Origin: Phycisphaerales bacterium
GTDB taxonomy: Bacteria > Planctomycetota > Phycisphaerae > Phycisphaerales > UBA1924
Assembly: GCA_020853815.1 (NCBI GenBank)
Contig: JADYYE010000088.1
Location: forward strand, 62,001 to 126,000
DNA length: 64,000 nucleotides
Direction of reading: 5' to 3'
Notes under the pieces: model-generated
Database searches by the model: none
What the model was told of the DNA's origin: nothing
Seen by the model: only the letters and a program-made list of their open reading frames with translations
Shown: positions 26,069 to 34,433 of the stretch, piece after piece
Position numbering within the stretch: position 1 is the first letter of the stretch
Layout of the letters: the number at the start of each line of letters is the position of its first letter
Made by a program: the position numbers and the translations under genes

Positions 26069-27235
26069 TTACTCGGATTCTCGGCTGGACTGTGCTTCCG
26101 CTTCGGCGGGGCGATGTGCCGCGGTCGCGAGTTCGCTCGCGAGCGATTCGAGGGCGTGCGTCAGGACTCGGGCCGTACGCAGGTACTCGCTGAGACTGAT
26201 ATGTTCGTTCGGCGTGTGGTCCAGAGCGCTGTCGCCGGGGCCGTAGGCGACGATGGGGCATCGCCAATGGGGAGCGACGACGTTCATGTCGGATGTGCCT
26301 GTCTTGACGCGGAGTACGGGGCGCTCGCGCTCGCGACGGATCGCCGCGGAGAGGTGGCGAGCGACGGCGTTGTCGCGTGGGGAGACATGGGCGGCTTCAT
26401 GTCCCAAGAAGTTCAACTGACCGATGGAGGCGTGCGCGACGATCGCCTGCTGCAACTGGCCCGGCGCAAGGCCGGGGGGAAGTCGGAATCCGGCGACGAG
26501 CGAAGCCTTTTCCGCCAGGCCGTCGGAAGATGTGCGAAGCTCACGGATCGTGGCTTGGACGGTGTGGAACGCGCCGGTGCGACCTTGATTGAGGCGGTTG
26601 ATCTCCGCGAGCACGCGCTGCCAGAAGGAAACCGCTTCGTCGGCGGCGCTACCGCCGGGCCCGGCGGTGTGCGCGAGATCGCGGGCGATCGAGCATTCCA
26701 TCACGAGCCGGCCCTTGTAGCCGATCGTGACGCCGTTCCACGCGCTGGGCTCGCCGATCACGCACGCGGCGGGCTGGAAGCGATCAACCACGGCGCGGGC
26801 GCCGCGAGAAGTCGGCGTTTCTTCTTCCACCGCGCCGATCACAACGATCGCGGTATTGGGCGGGAGTGCGGCACGCGACGCGGCGGTCACGAATGTAGCG
26901 AGCGGGCCCTTGGCGTCGACACTGCCTCGGCCAAAGAGCAGATCGCCCTCGATTCGTACCGGGATCACGCCGGGCACGGTGTCCATGTGCCCCAGCAGAA
27001 TGATGATGTTCTCAGCGTCGCGCGGGCCGCGCCACCCGATCGCGTTGCCCGCCGAGTCCATCTCGGCCACGAAGCCGCGGCGGGACATCTCCTGCAACAG
27101 CAGCGCGGCGACGACGCTCTCGTTGCCCGAAATGCTGCTCGTTTCGACCATTCGACGCAGGAGATCGACCGCCTCGGCGTCGCTGATGGGCGATGCGGGG
27201 CGTTCCGCATGAGATGGGGCGGCGAGCACGCTCAT
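26069..27235 (-). CDS. lysK: LysW-lysine/ornithine carboxypeptidase (M20 family)
   Basis: 388 aa from the ATG at 27235, which overlaps the lysZ stop by 4 nt (ATGA). M20 metallopeptidase motifs are ILLGHMDTVPG, LFGRGSVDAKGPLATF, VIGAVEEETPTSRGAR and a C-terminal KTGTSDMNVVAP with HTPNEHISLSEY. In the LysW pathway LysK cleaves the isopeptide bond to LysW and frees the amino acid. The family also includes ArgE and DapE, but position directly after lysZ in this operon favours LysK. Cytoplasmic; likely two metal ions. Confidence 0.9.
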   Translation of the reverse strand: MSVLAAPSHAERPASPISDAEAVDLLRRMVETSSISGNESVVAALLLQEMSRRGFVAEMDSAGNAIGWRGPRDAENIIILLGHMDTVPGVIPVRIEGDLLFGRGSVDAKGPLATFVTAASRAALPPNTAIVVIGAVEEETPTSRGARAVVDRFQPAACVIGEPSAWNGVTIGYKGRLVMECSIARDLAHTAGPGGSAADEAVSFWQRVLAEINRLNQGRTGAFHTVQATIRELRTSSDGLAEKASLVAGFRLPPGLAPGQLQQAIVAHASIGQLNFLGHEAAHVSPRDNAVARHLSAAIRRERERPVLRVKTGTSDMNVVAPHWRCPIVAYGPGDSALDHTPNEHISLSEYLRTARVLTHALESLASELATAAHRPAEAEAQSSRESE

Positions 27236-28035
27236 GCGATCACCGTCCCGGCGCCTTCGAGCGCGCGAGTGATTGGGCTTGTAGCGCGGGCATCGCCGAT
27301 GATGACGCGGGGCACACCGGCAAGCAGGGCTTCGCGGGCCGCGAGCACCTTGTTCTTCATGCGACCCTGCGCCAGCGACTCGGCCTCGTCCAATCGCTCG
27401 ATGGTGATGTTGGCAACGAGCGACGATTCGTCGGGATACGCACGGAGGAGGCCCGGCACGTTGGAGAGGAGGCACAATGTCGAGGCGCGGAGTGCGGCGG
27501 CGGTGCGTGCCGCGGCGCGATCCGCGTCGACATTGATCGGTTCGTTTGCTTCGCTCAGCCCCGGCGGCGAGATGACCGGCGTGAAGCCATCGTCGAGCAG
27601 CGTGTTGAGCACTGCGGGGTCCACCTGATCGACCGTGCCGCTGTAGTCGTCGCGGATGATGCGGGTGCGGCCATCCTCAAGAGCGCGAATGGCGGTCTTT
27701 CGCGTGCCACGCCAGAGCGAGGCGTCCATGCCCGAGATTCCGACCGCGCGGACGCCGCGACGCACGAGCCCGAGCACGAGCGATTGGTTCACGACGCCGC
27801 GGCAGGCCATCTGAAAGATTTCGAGCGTTCGGGGATCGGTCCGGCGGCTGGTGTGTCCGGTTGGAGAGGTGATGAACTGGGGCTCGTGGCCCAACTGACG
27901 GGCAAGTGCCGTGGTGGCGTCGGATCCGCCGTGGACGACGACGAGGCGTTCGCCGCGAGCGACCAGCGACGCGGCGTCGGCGCACAAGGCTTCGTGGCTG
28001 ATTCCGGCGGCGCCGCCGATCTTGACAACAATCAC
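27232..28035 (-). CDS. lysZ: LysW-aminoadipate kinase (ArgB/NAGK family)
   Basis: 267 aa from a GTG at 28035, preceded by GGGAGAG. It phosphorylates the side-chain carboxylate of the LysW-bound amino acid. The amino-acid-kinase fold shows VIVVKIGGAAG, RLVVVHGGSDATTALARQLG, a SGMDASLWRG region, ISPPGLSEANEPINVDADRAAARTAAAL and NKVLAAREALLAGVPRVIIGD. Length is normal for ArgB/LysZ. It lies 16 nt after lysY and overlaps lysK, so expression is coupled. Because the carrier protein LysW is encoded here, LysZ is preferred to ArgB. Confidence 0.9.
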   Translation of the reverse strand: MIVVKIGGAAGISHEALCADAASLVARGERLVVVHGGSDATTALARQLGHEPQFITSPTGHTSRRTDPRTLEIFQMACRGVVNQSLVLGLVRRGVRAVGISGMDASLWRGTRKTAIRALEDGRTRIIRDDYSGTVDQVDPAVLNTLLDDGFTPVISPPGLSEANEPINVDADRAAARTAAALRASTLCLLSNVPGLLRAYPDESSLVANITIERLDEAESLAQGRMKNKVLAAREALLAGVPRVIIGDARATSPITRALEGAGTVIA

Positions 28036-28051
28036 GGGTCTCTCCCTTCGA

Positions 28052-29098
28052 TCACAGCGGGTGAAGGCCGGCAAAGCCGAGGCCTTCGGCTTCTTCGAAG
28101 CCGCACATCAGGTTCATGCACTGCACGGCCGATCCGGCGGCGCCCTTGACGAGATTGTCGATCGCGCTCACGACCACGATGCGGCTGGCGTCGGGGTCGA
28201 CATCGAAGGCGACGTCGCAGAAGTTCGTGCCGCTGAGCAACTTCGGCTCGGGGTAGCGATGCAAGCCCGACTTGGCCTTGACTACCCGAACGAACGGCTC
28301 GCCCGCGTACGCCGCGCGGTAGATCTTCCAGAGGTCCTTCTCGCTGACCGCGCGGGTCGGGATCACGTGCGCGGTGCATTGCACGCCTCGGACGAGCTCG
28401 ACCGAGGTGATGGTCGTGTGGAGCTCGAAGTCGCCGAGTTCTTGTCGCACTTCGGCCTGGTGGCGGTGTCGCATCATCGCGAAGGGACGGACGCGGCCGA
28501 CGCGCTCGGGATGGTGCCCGGTCGGCGACGGCTCGGCGCCGGCCTCGGACGAGCCAACCTTGAGATCGGCGATCGCGATCTTGATGAGACCCTCACGCGC
28601 GAGCGGCAGGAGCGCGAGGTTCATCGCGGTCGCGTTGCATCCGACCCCGGACGCAAGGCGCGCCGTCCGGAGTCGCTCCCGCCGCGTTTCGGGCAGGCCA
28701 TACACGAAGCGATCGAGCCACGCGACGGCGGGGTGGTCCGATCCGTACCACGCTCGATACTCCGCGGGATCGCGCAGGCGGAAGTCGGCGGCGAGATCCA
28801 CGACCTTGGGCGCCAGCGCCGCCCAGCGATCGATCTGATGCGACGACTCGCCGTGCGGCATGCAGAGGAAGAGCACGTCGCACGCGGCGATGTCGTCGGG
28901 GCGGCAGAACTCCAGCATGGTTCTGCCGCGGAGGTGCGGGTGGATGCTCGTCACGGGCGTGGTCGCGTTGCGGCGCGAACTGACCTGTGCGATCTCTACG
29001 TGCGGGTGAGACGAGAGCAGCCTCAGGAGCTCTCCGCCGGTGTACCCGGAGCCCCCCACGATCGAGACGCGCATTCGCGAGCCGGGCGCGGGCGTCAT
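28052..29098 (-). CDS. lysY: LysW-aminoadipyl-phosphate reductase (ArgC family)
   Basis: 348 aa from the ATG at 29098, which overlaps the lysX stop by 4 nt. The NADPH-dependent reductase makes LysW-aminoadipate semialdehyde. An N-terminal Rossmann motif RVSIVGGSGYTGGELLRLL is followed by VVDLAADFRLRD and the catalytic cysteine in ASGVGCNATAMNLALLPL. KVGSSEAGAEPSPTGHHPER is typical of ArgC/LysY, and VSAIDNLVKGAAGSAVQCMN closes the C-terminal domain. Length is standard. Context in the LysW operon sets it apart from ArgC proper. Confidence 0.92.
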   Translation of the reverse strand: MTPAPGSRMRVSIVGGSGYTGGELLRLLSSHPHVEIAQVSSRRNATTPVTSIHPHLRGRTMLEFCRPDDIAACDVLFLCMPHGESSHQIDRWAALAPKVVDLAADFRLRDPAEYRAWYGSDHPAVAWLDRFVYGLPETRRERLRTARLASGVGCNATAMNLALLPLAREGLIKIAIADLKVGSSEAGAEPSPTGHHPERVGRVRPFAMMRHRHQAEVRQELGDFELHTTITSVELVRGVQCTAHVIPTRAVSEKDLWKIYRAAYAGEPFVRVVKAKSGLHRYPEPKLLSGTNFCDVAFDVDPDASRIVVVSAIDNLVKGAAGSAVQCMNLMCGFEEAEGLGFAGLHPL

Positions 29099-30111
29099 GC
29101 GACCTCCGTGCGTGAGTGCGCGTCGAACGCCGCCCAATGCCCGAGTTTGAGCTCCTCGACCAGCGCTGCGCGAGAGCGGGGCGAGGAAGGCGGGGGCGCC
29201 AGGGTGGAAGGCGTGCTTGTCGCGACTGTGCTTTGGGCTGCTCCGCGAGCGGCTGACCCGGGAGCGGTGGCAACAACCCATTCGATCATGCGACGAGGAA
29301 TGTTGACGCCGGTCGGGGCGATGGAGTTGCGGAACTCCATGGTGTGGTTGATCTCGCTGACCAGCAGGCCGCGACCGGGTGCTTCGAGCAGATCGATCGC
29401 GAGCAGCGCGCCGCCTGGTCCCGCGACGGCACGAGCGGCGCGGGCGCAACGATCGCGGATCTCGGGCGTGATCTCGAGCACGGACGCGACGCCCCCGCGG
29501 GCGGTGTTGGTGATCCAGTGCGCCGAGTGGCGGACGATGCCGCAGATCGCTTCTTCGCCCACGACGAAGACGCGCAGGTCGCGATCGGGCTTCGGCACGT
29601 ACTCCTGCACGTAGAAGACGGAGTGCTGCACGGAGCCGAGCGTGCCCTTGTGCTCGATCACGGCCTCGGCGGCGTCGCGATCGTTCACGCGCGCCAGCAA
29701 GCGACCCCATGAGCCAGTCGTTGGCTTCAGAACGGCGGGGTATCCGATGCGCTCGACGGCGGCCAGCGCCGATGCCTCGTCGAGCGCGATGCACGTTCGC
29801 GGCGTGGGAATTTCGTGGCGAGCCATCAGCAGCGAGGTCGTAAGCTTGTCGCCGCAGGCCTCGATCACGCTCGCGGGATTGACGGTGCGCACGCCGAACC
29901 GCTCGAAGACGCGAACGCCGGCGAGTGCCTGCGTCTGGCCGATGCATCGATCGATGACGGCGTCGAAGGAGGTCCAGCGCGAGGCGTCGTGGATGTCGAA
30001 GACAAGCTCGCGCACGTCGATCAACTCGTGATCGATCCCGAGCGACGCGAGTTCGTCGAGGAGCAGACGCTCCTCGACACGGATCCGCGAATGAAGCAGC
30101 GCGATTCTCAT
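29095..30111 (-). CDS. lysX: LysW-aminoadipate ligase (ATP-grasp), with C-terminal extension
   Basis: 338 aa from the ATG at 30111. It uses ATP to link the alpha-amino group of aminoadipate to the C-terminal Glu of LysW. ATP-grasp features are YPAVLKPTTGSWGRLLARV, VFYVQEYVPKPDRDLRVFVVG, TNTARGG (the substrate loop of LysX-type enzymes) and VSEINHTMEFRNS. Known LysX proteins are about 270-290 aa; this one carries some 55 extra residues at the C-terminus, rich in Ala, Ser, Thr and Pro. It follows lysW by 25 nt and overlaps lysY by 4 nt. Confidence 0.92.
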   Translation of the reverse strand: MRIALLHSRIRVEERLLLDELASLGIDHELIDVRELVFDIHDASRWTSFDAVIDRCIGQTQALAGVRVFERFGVRTVNPASVIEACGDKLTTSLLMARHEIPTPRTCIALDEASALAAVERIGYPAVLKPTTGSWGRLLARVNDRDAAEAVIEHKGTLGSVQHSVFYVQEYVPKPDRDLRVFVVGEEAICGIVRHSAHWITNTARGGVASVLEITPEIRDRCARAARAVAGPGGALLAIDLLEAPGRGLLVSEINHTMEFRNSIAPTGVNIPRRMIEWVVATAPGSAARGAAQSTVATSTPSTLAPPPSSPRSRAALVEELKLGHWAAFDAHSRTEVA

Positions 30112-30136
30112 AGTTTCTCCTTGCGGGTCTCGGTGC

Positions 30137-30337
30137 TCACTCGCCCCAGTCTTCTTCGACCTCGGGGGCCAGCTCGACGCGCAGCGGACTCACGCTGGTG
30201 ACCTCGAGTTCGGCCTGGCAATCGCGGCACCGAACGATCTCGCCGCAGAGCGGCACGCGCTGGAGCGCGATCGAAGCGGCGCACTCGGTGCATTCGACGG
30301 ACTGAACTGATGGCGGCGTGGGAGCGGTCGGGTTCAT
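30137..30337 (-). CDS. lysW: LysW amino-group carrier protein
   Basis: 66 aa from the ATG at 30337, with AAGGAG 6 nt upstream. LysW is a small acidic carrier that protects the amino group of aminoadipate (and, in some organisms, glutamate) during synthesis of lysine or arginine. Two CxxC pairs (VECTECAAS and VRCRDCQAEL) form the zinc site, and the C-terminus is EEDWGE, the strictly conserved EDWGE end to which the substrate is attached. A Pro/Thr/Ser-rich N-terminal stretch of about 15 aa is extra compared with Thermus LysW. It is the first gene of the operon. Confidence 0.95.
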   Translation of the reverse strand: MNPTAPTPPSVQSVECTECAASIALQRVPLCGEIVRCRDCQAELEVTSVSPLRVELAPEVEEDWGE

Positions 30338-30743
30338 GGGTTCTCCTTGAATTGCTGCGGGAAGCAGTGACACGAACGAGGCAACATCCGTGGCTCGTGC
30401 GGCGGGGCACGGCCAAAACGACTTCGGGCCCGTCGGATCCGGTTCCGACGAGCCCGTTTGAGTTGATCAGTTGCCCCGAAGGGGCTGTCACTCGAGGCTA
30501 CGGCGAAACGCGGACCCGATCAGGGCCGGACGCTTTTTTCTCGAGTTTGGATTTGAGAGACGCGACCGCCCCGCTCGTTCGGGCGAGCGACAGAAGGGAG
30601 GAGTTGGCGGTGCGAGTCTTCATGCGGCGTGATATGCCCGGCTTGGGGCGGGAGATGCTAGCGGGAACGACCCGCGAGTCAAACGTATCGGCGCGGGGCG
30701 GGCGGTTTCATCAGGACAAGTGTGGTCAGATTGACCATCGGGC
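30338..30743 (-). other. 406-nt region between the sugar importer and lysW
   Basis: No protein-like frame was found. It contains several GC-rich hairpins: 30426-30455 (described separately), GCCCCGAAGGGGC at 30473-30485, and CGCTCG/CGAGCG at 30572-30589. It probably holds the end of the importer transcript and the lysW promoter. I compared it with the lysine (L-box) riboswitch and did not find its conserved core. Confidence 0.5.
30426..30455 (-). promoter_or_regulatory. Terminator- or attenuator-like hairpin in the lysW leader
   Basis: Read on the minus strand, GGGCTCGTCGGA pairs with TCCGACGGGCCC around a 6-nt loop (one G-U). It is followed by GAAGTCGTTTT and lies about 90 nt before the lysW start. 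Position and the short T-run fit a transcription attenuator, but no leader peptide was identified. Confidence 0.45.
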
Positions 30744-31718
30744 TCACTCCTCCCGCTTGGAGAGCTGTGCCTGGAGCGCGACAAAGGCGAGCACGAGCAG
30801 GCCAACGACGATGCGGGTCCACCACGAGCTGAGGTTGCCCTGGAAGGTGATGATGGTCTGGATCAGCCCGAGAAGCAGCACGCCGAGGCCGGTGCCGAGC
30901 ACCGAGCCGACTCCGCCGCGAAGGAGCGTGCCGCCGATCACAACCGCCGCGATCGCGTCGAGCTCGAAGCCCTTGCACGCGGCAGGGTCGCCCGACTGCT
31001 GGTAGAGCGTGAAGACCACGCCCGCCAGCGCGGAGCACAGGCCCGAGAGCGTAAAGACGCCGAGGCGAGTGGCACGGATGTTCAGGCCCATCAGGAGAGC
31101 CGAGCTTTCGTCGTCGCCCACGGCGTAGACCGATCGGCCGAAGCGACTGGAGCGGAGCACGATCGCGGCGGCGGCGATCGTGATGATCGCGATATCGACC
31201 GTGACGGGGATCGAGACGCCTCGCTCGCCCAGCGGCAGCGCGAGCGTGAGCATCTCATTGAGGACATCGGCGACGAATGGATGCTTGATACCGATCGACT
31301 GCGGAGAGACCACGAACGCCGCGCCGCGTGCGAAAAACATGCCGGCGAGGGTGACGAGGAAGGGCGGGAGCCTGAACACCTCGATGATGAGGCCCTGGCA
31401 CAGGCCGAACACGCCGCCGATGGCAAGCGATATCGCGATCGCCATCATGGGATGCATGGCGTGCTTCTCGATCAGCGATGCGATCAGGATGCTCGTCAAC
31501 GCCATCACGGAGCCGACCGAGAGATCGATCGCGCCGGACAGAATAACGAACGTCGCCCCGACCGCCGCCACAGCGAGGAAGGCGTTGTCGACCAGCAGGT
31601 TCCGCGCAACGCCGACGGACGCGAAGTTCGTGTACGCGATCGCGCCCGCGAGATAGGTGACGGCGACCAGCGTCAGCGTCGTGAAGATCGGTACATGTCG
31701 GCGCGCGACGCGGATCAT
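30744..31718 (-). CDS. yjfF: Sugar ABC transporter permease, YjfF-like
   Basis: 324 aa from the ATG at 31718, which overlaps the preceding permease stop by 4 nt. It is a multi-pass BPD_transp_2 permease with about nine membrane helices. FVILSGAIDLSVGSVMALTSI, FLVTLAGMFFARG and GFELDAIAAVVIGGTLLRGGVGSVLGT closely track E. coli YjfF, one of the two permeases of the galactofuranose importer YtfQRT-YjfF. It is the last gene of the importer. Next to arabinofuranosidases the cargo could be arabinofuranose, or galactofuranose, or both. Confidence 0.88.
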   Translation of the reverse strand: MIRVARRHVPIFTTLTLVAVTYLAGAIAYTNFASVGVARNLLVDNAFLAVAAVGATFVILSGAIDLSVGSVMALTSILIASLIEKHAMHPMMAIAISLAIGGVFGLCQGLIIEVFRLPPFLVTLAGMFFARGAAFVVSPQSIGIKHPFVADVLNEMLTLALPLGERGVSIPVTVDIAIITIAAAAIVLRSSRFGRSVYAVGDDESSALLMGLNIRATRLGVFTLSGLCSALAGVVFTLYQQSGDPAACKGFELDAIAAVVIGGTLLRGGVGSVLGTGLGVLLLGLIQTIITFQGNLSSWWTRIVVGLLVLAFVALQAQLSKREE

Positions 31719-32722
31719 GCACGCCCCCGATTGAACAAGGCCGCGATGCGATCCTTCACCCGGGGCGACTGAAGCACGCACACCGCGAGCACGGCGACGG
31801 CCTTTGGGAGCGGCGCGACATCGGCGGAGACGTCGTGCATGTACAGGGTCTTGGTGAGCGACTGGATCAGCACCGCACCCGCGAGCGACCCCGCGAGCGA
31901 GAAGCGTCCGCCCGACAGCGACGTGCCACCAATGACCACGGCGAGGATTGCGTCGAGTTCGAGGAAGAGGCCTGCGTTGTTGGCGTCGGCGGCCTTGATG
32001 TACGAGCATTCAACGAGGCCCGCCAGGCCGGCGCACACGCCGCAGAAGGCATATGCCGCGAGCTTGACCGCACGATCGTTCACGCCGGCGTAGCGGCACG
32101 CGCGGTCGTTGTCCCCCACCGCTTCCACGAACATCCCGGCGGCGGTCCGGCGGGCAAACAGGCCGGTCGCCAAGGCCAGGGCGATCGCGATCCACGCCGG
32201 GATGGGCAGAAACGCGAACGCCGCGTTCGCGAGCGAAGACAGGGCGCGGTGCTCGAACGTGATGATGAGCCCATCGGTGATGAGCTGCGCCACGCCGCGA
32301 CCCGCGACCATGAGCACGAGCGTCGCGACGATGGGCTGCAAGCGCAGCCGCGAGACCAGGAGCCCATTACACAAGCCCGCGACTCCGCCCGCGCCGAGGG
32401 CCGCGAGGATTACGAGCGGGAACGGCGTTTGCGTGCGCGTCACGAGCATGGCGGCTGCCGCGCCGGCGATGGCGACGACCGCGCCAACGGAGAGGTCCAC
32501 GCCGCCGGTTGCGATGACGATCGTCATACCCACCGCGACGATCGCGACCTTCGAAGCATGGTTCAGGATGTCGATCGGCGTGCCAAAGAGGCGACCGTCT
32601 CGGAGTTCGACGCTGAAGAAGCCGGGCGTGAAGACCACGTTGAAGAGCACAAGCAACGCGAGAGCGGCCAAAGGCCACGCGAGCGCCGCGATCGCGGGAT
32701 TGATTCGCCTAGCGCTAGCCAT
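31715..32722 (-). CDS. ytfT: Sugar ABC transporter permease, YtfT-like
   Basis: 335 aa from the ATG at 32722, overlapping the ATP-binding gene by 8 nt. It is a BPD_transp_2 permease. LRDGRLFGTPIDILNHASKVAI, VGMTIVIATGGVDLSVGAVVAIAGA, LVLMVAGRGVAQLITDG and KAADANNAGLFLELDAILAVVIGG match E. coli YtfT almost motif by motif. It pairs with the YjfF-like permease to make the channel for furanose-form sugars. Expression is tightly coupled on both sides. Confidence 0.9.
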   Translation of the reverse strand: MASARRINPAIAALAWPLAALALLVLFNVVFTPGFFSVELRDGRLFGTPIDILNHASKVAIVAVGMTIVIATGGVDLSVGAVVAIAGAAAAMLVTRTQTPFPLVILAALGAGGVAGLCNGLLVSRLRLQPIVATLVLMVAGRGVAQLITDGLIITFEHRALSSLANAAFAFLPIPAWIAIALALATGLFARRTAAGMFVEAVGDNDRACRYAGVNDRAVKLAAYAFCGVCAGLAGLVECSYIKAADANNAGLFLELDAILAVVIGGTSLSGGRFSLAGSLAGAVLIQSLTKTLYMHDVSADVAPLPKAVAVLAVCVLQSPRVKDRIAALFNRGRA

Positions 32723-34319
32723 GCGTGGCGATCGCCTCCATGACGCGCTCCTCCGTCAGTGAGTCTCCCGAGAGCTCCGCCACCGTTCGGCGATCGCGAA
32801 GAACACTGACGCGCGAACAAGTCCGTACGACTTCGGGGAGCTCGGAAGAAATGAAGAGGACGCCCATGCCGCGCTCGATCAGCGATGCGATGAGCCGTTC
32901 GATCTCTTGCTTGGCGCCGACGTCTACGCCTCGCGTGGGTTCGTCGAGGATGAACAGCCTCGGTTCCGTGGCGAGCCAGCGTGCGAGCAGAGCCTTCTGC
33001 TGATTGCCGCCCGACAGTGATGAGATCGGCACGTCGGCGCCGGCGGCCTTGATTCCGAGCTTTTCGATGAGCTCGCTGGCGATCTCCTCTCGGCGGCGTG
33101 CAGAGAGCGATCGCCACACGCCGCGCCGGGCTTGCAACGCCAGCACGATGTTCGCTCGCACGCTAAGGTTGGGCACGATCCCATCGGTCTTGCGGCTCTC
33201 GGGCGTGAGAGCAACCCCGCGTGCGATCGCGTCGCGCGGCGAGCGCGGCGCATAGGTTGCACCGTCGAGAAACATCGATCCCGCGTCGGCGGGCTCCATT
33301 CCGAAGATCACCTTCGCGAGCTCGGTGCGGCCCGAACCCAGCAAGCCCGCCAGGCCGACCGCTTGGCCGGTCGCGATCGTGAGATCAGCACGCTCAATCG
33401 AGCCCGGGCGAGACACGGCGCGGACTGTCAGAAGCTCTCGATAGTTGTCGGGCGATGGCGATTGCGTTGGCGTGCTCGACGAGACGTTGGATAAAGGTGC
33501 CACAGAACAAACGCCCGCGGCCTGCGATGATTCCCGGCACGCCCGTTCAGTTCGTTCAGGCGAAGATGTCGGCCCGAGCGCGCGCCCGAGCATGGCGGAC
33601 ACCAACTCGAAGCGCGGGAACTGGTTCGTTGCACGCGTCGTGACGTGCTGGCCGTCACGAAGAACGGTGATCTGGTCCGACACTTCGTAGACCTGATCCA
33701 GAAAGTGAGTCACGAAGAGCACGCCCAACCCCTCGGCCTTCAATCGGCGAAGGATATCGAAGAGCTGGGCGGTCTCCGCGCGGTCGAGGCTCGACGTCGG
33801 CTCGTCAAGGATCAACAGCCTCGCCCGCACGTCGAGCGCCCGCGCGATCGCCACGAGCTGCTGCACGGCGATGGAGCACGAGCCGACCTCACGCGTCACC
33901 TCGATCGCCAGGCCGAGGCGTGCGATCGCGACCTTGGCGCGTTGCGTCGCGCCCTTTCGATCGATCAGCCCGAAGCGGAACGATTCACGGCCGAGCGTAA
34001 TGTTCTCGGCGATGGACATGTGCGGGATGAGGTTGATCTCCTGAAAGACCGTGCTGATCCCGAGGCTTTCGGCGTCACGCGGCGACGCGGGATCACATGC
34101 CCGGCCTGCGAGCCGAACCTCGCCGGCATCGCGTCGTACGGCGCCGGTGAGACACTTGATGAGCGTGCTCTTGCCCGCGCCATTCTCTCCCATCAGAGCG
34201 TGGATCGAGCCGCGCGCGACTTCAAGGTCGACCGCGCCGAGCGCGACCAGGCGTCCGTATCGCTTTGAGAGCGAAGAGACTTGAAGGAGCGGCGGCGATT
34301 GACTCACGAGAGCATCCAC
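32715..34319 (-). CDS. ytfR: Sugar ABC transporter ATP-binding protein, YtfR-like (two ATPase domains)
   Basis: 534 aa from a GTG at 34319 (weak GGAA upstream); a GTG at 34307 is also possible and no ATG fits. ATPase domain 1 is at residues about 10-245: GENGAGKST Walker A, LLILDEPTSSLDRAE Walker B. Domain 2 is at about 285-525: degenerate Walker A GLLGSGRTEL, ISSLSGGNQQKALLARWLATEPRLFILDEPTRGVDVGA. An intact first and a degenerate second Walker A are normal for RbsA/YtfR-type importers. A Ser/Thr-rich linker of about 45 residues between the domains is longer than usual. It lies 114 nt downstream of the binding-protein gene. Confidence 0.88.
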   Translation of the reverse strand: MDALVSQSPPLLQVSSLSKRYGRLVALGAVDLEVARGSIHALMGENGAGKSTLIKCLTGAVRRDAGEVRLAGRACDPASPRDAESLGISTVFQEINLIPHMSIAENITLGRESFRFGLIDRKGATQRAKVAIARLGLAIEVTREVGSCSIAVQQLVAIARALDVRARLLILDEPTSSLDRAETAQLFDILRRLKAEGLGVLFVTHFLDQVYEVSDQITVLRDGQHVTTRATNQFPRFELVSAMLGRALGPTSSPERTERACRESSQAAGVCSVAPLSNVSSSTPTQSPSPDNYRELLTVRAVSRPGSIERADLTIATGQAVGLAGLLGSGRTELAKVIFGMEPADAGSMFLDGATYAPRSPRDAIARGVALTPESRKTDGIVPNLSVRANIVLALQARRGVWRSLSARRREEIASELIEKLGIKAAGADVPISSLSGGNQQKALLARWLATEPRLFILDEPTRGVDVGAKQEIERLIASLIERGMGVLFISSELPEVVRTCSRVSVLRDRRTVAELSGDSLTEERVMEAIATHG

Positions 34320-34433
34320 GTCATTCCGCGCGGGCGATTTGCGAGACCATCGCAGGCGAGGGAGGATCGACGGACCAAAGACCTTCCGACACGATCGAGC
34401 CGATGCCGCGGAAGGAGACACACGGCGTTCGGA

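Noticed and set aside
27232-29098. Reading lysZ/lysY as argB/argC of arginine synthesis.
   Set aside because: The families overlap, but lysW, lysX and homocitrate synthase in the same operon make the LysW-lysine reading better. A dual role is left open.
30338-30743. Lysine riboswitch upstream of lysW.
   Set aside because: The conserved L-box core could not be found; only generic GC-rich hairpins are present.
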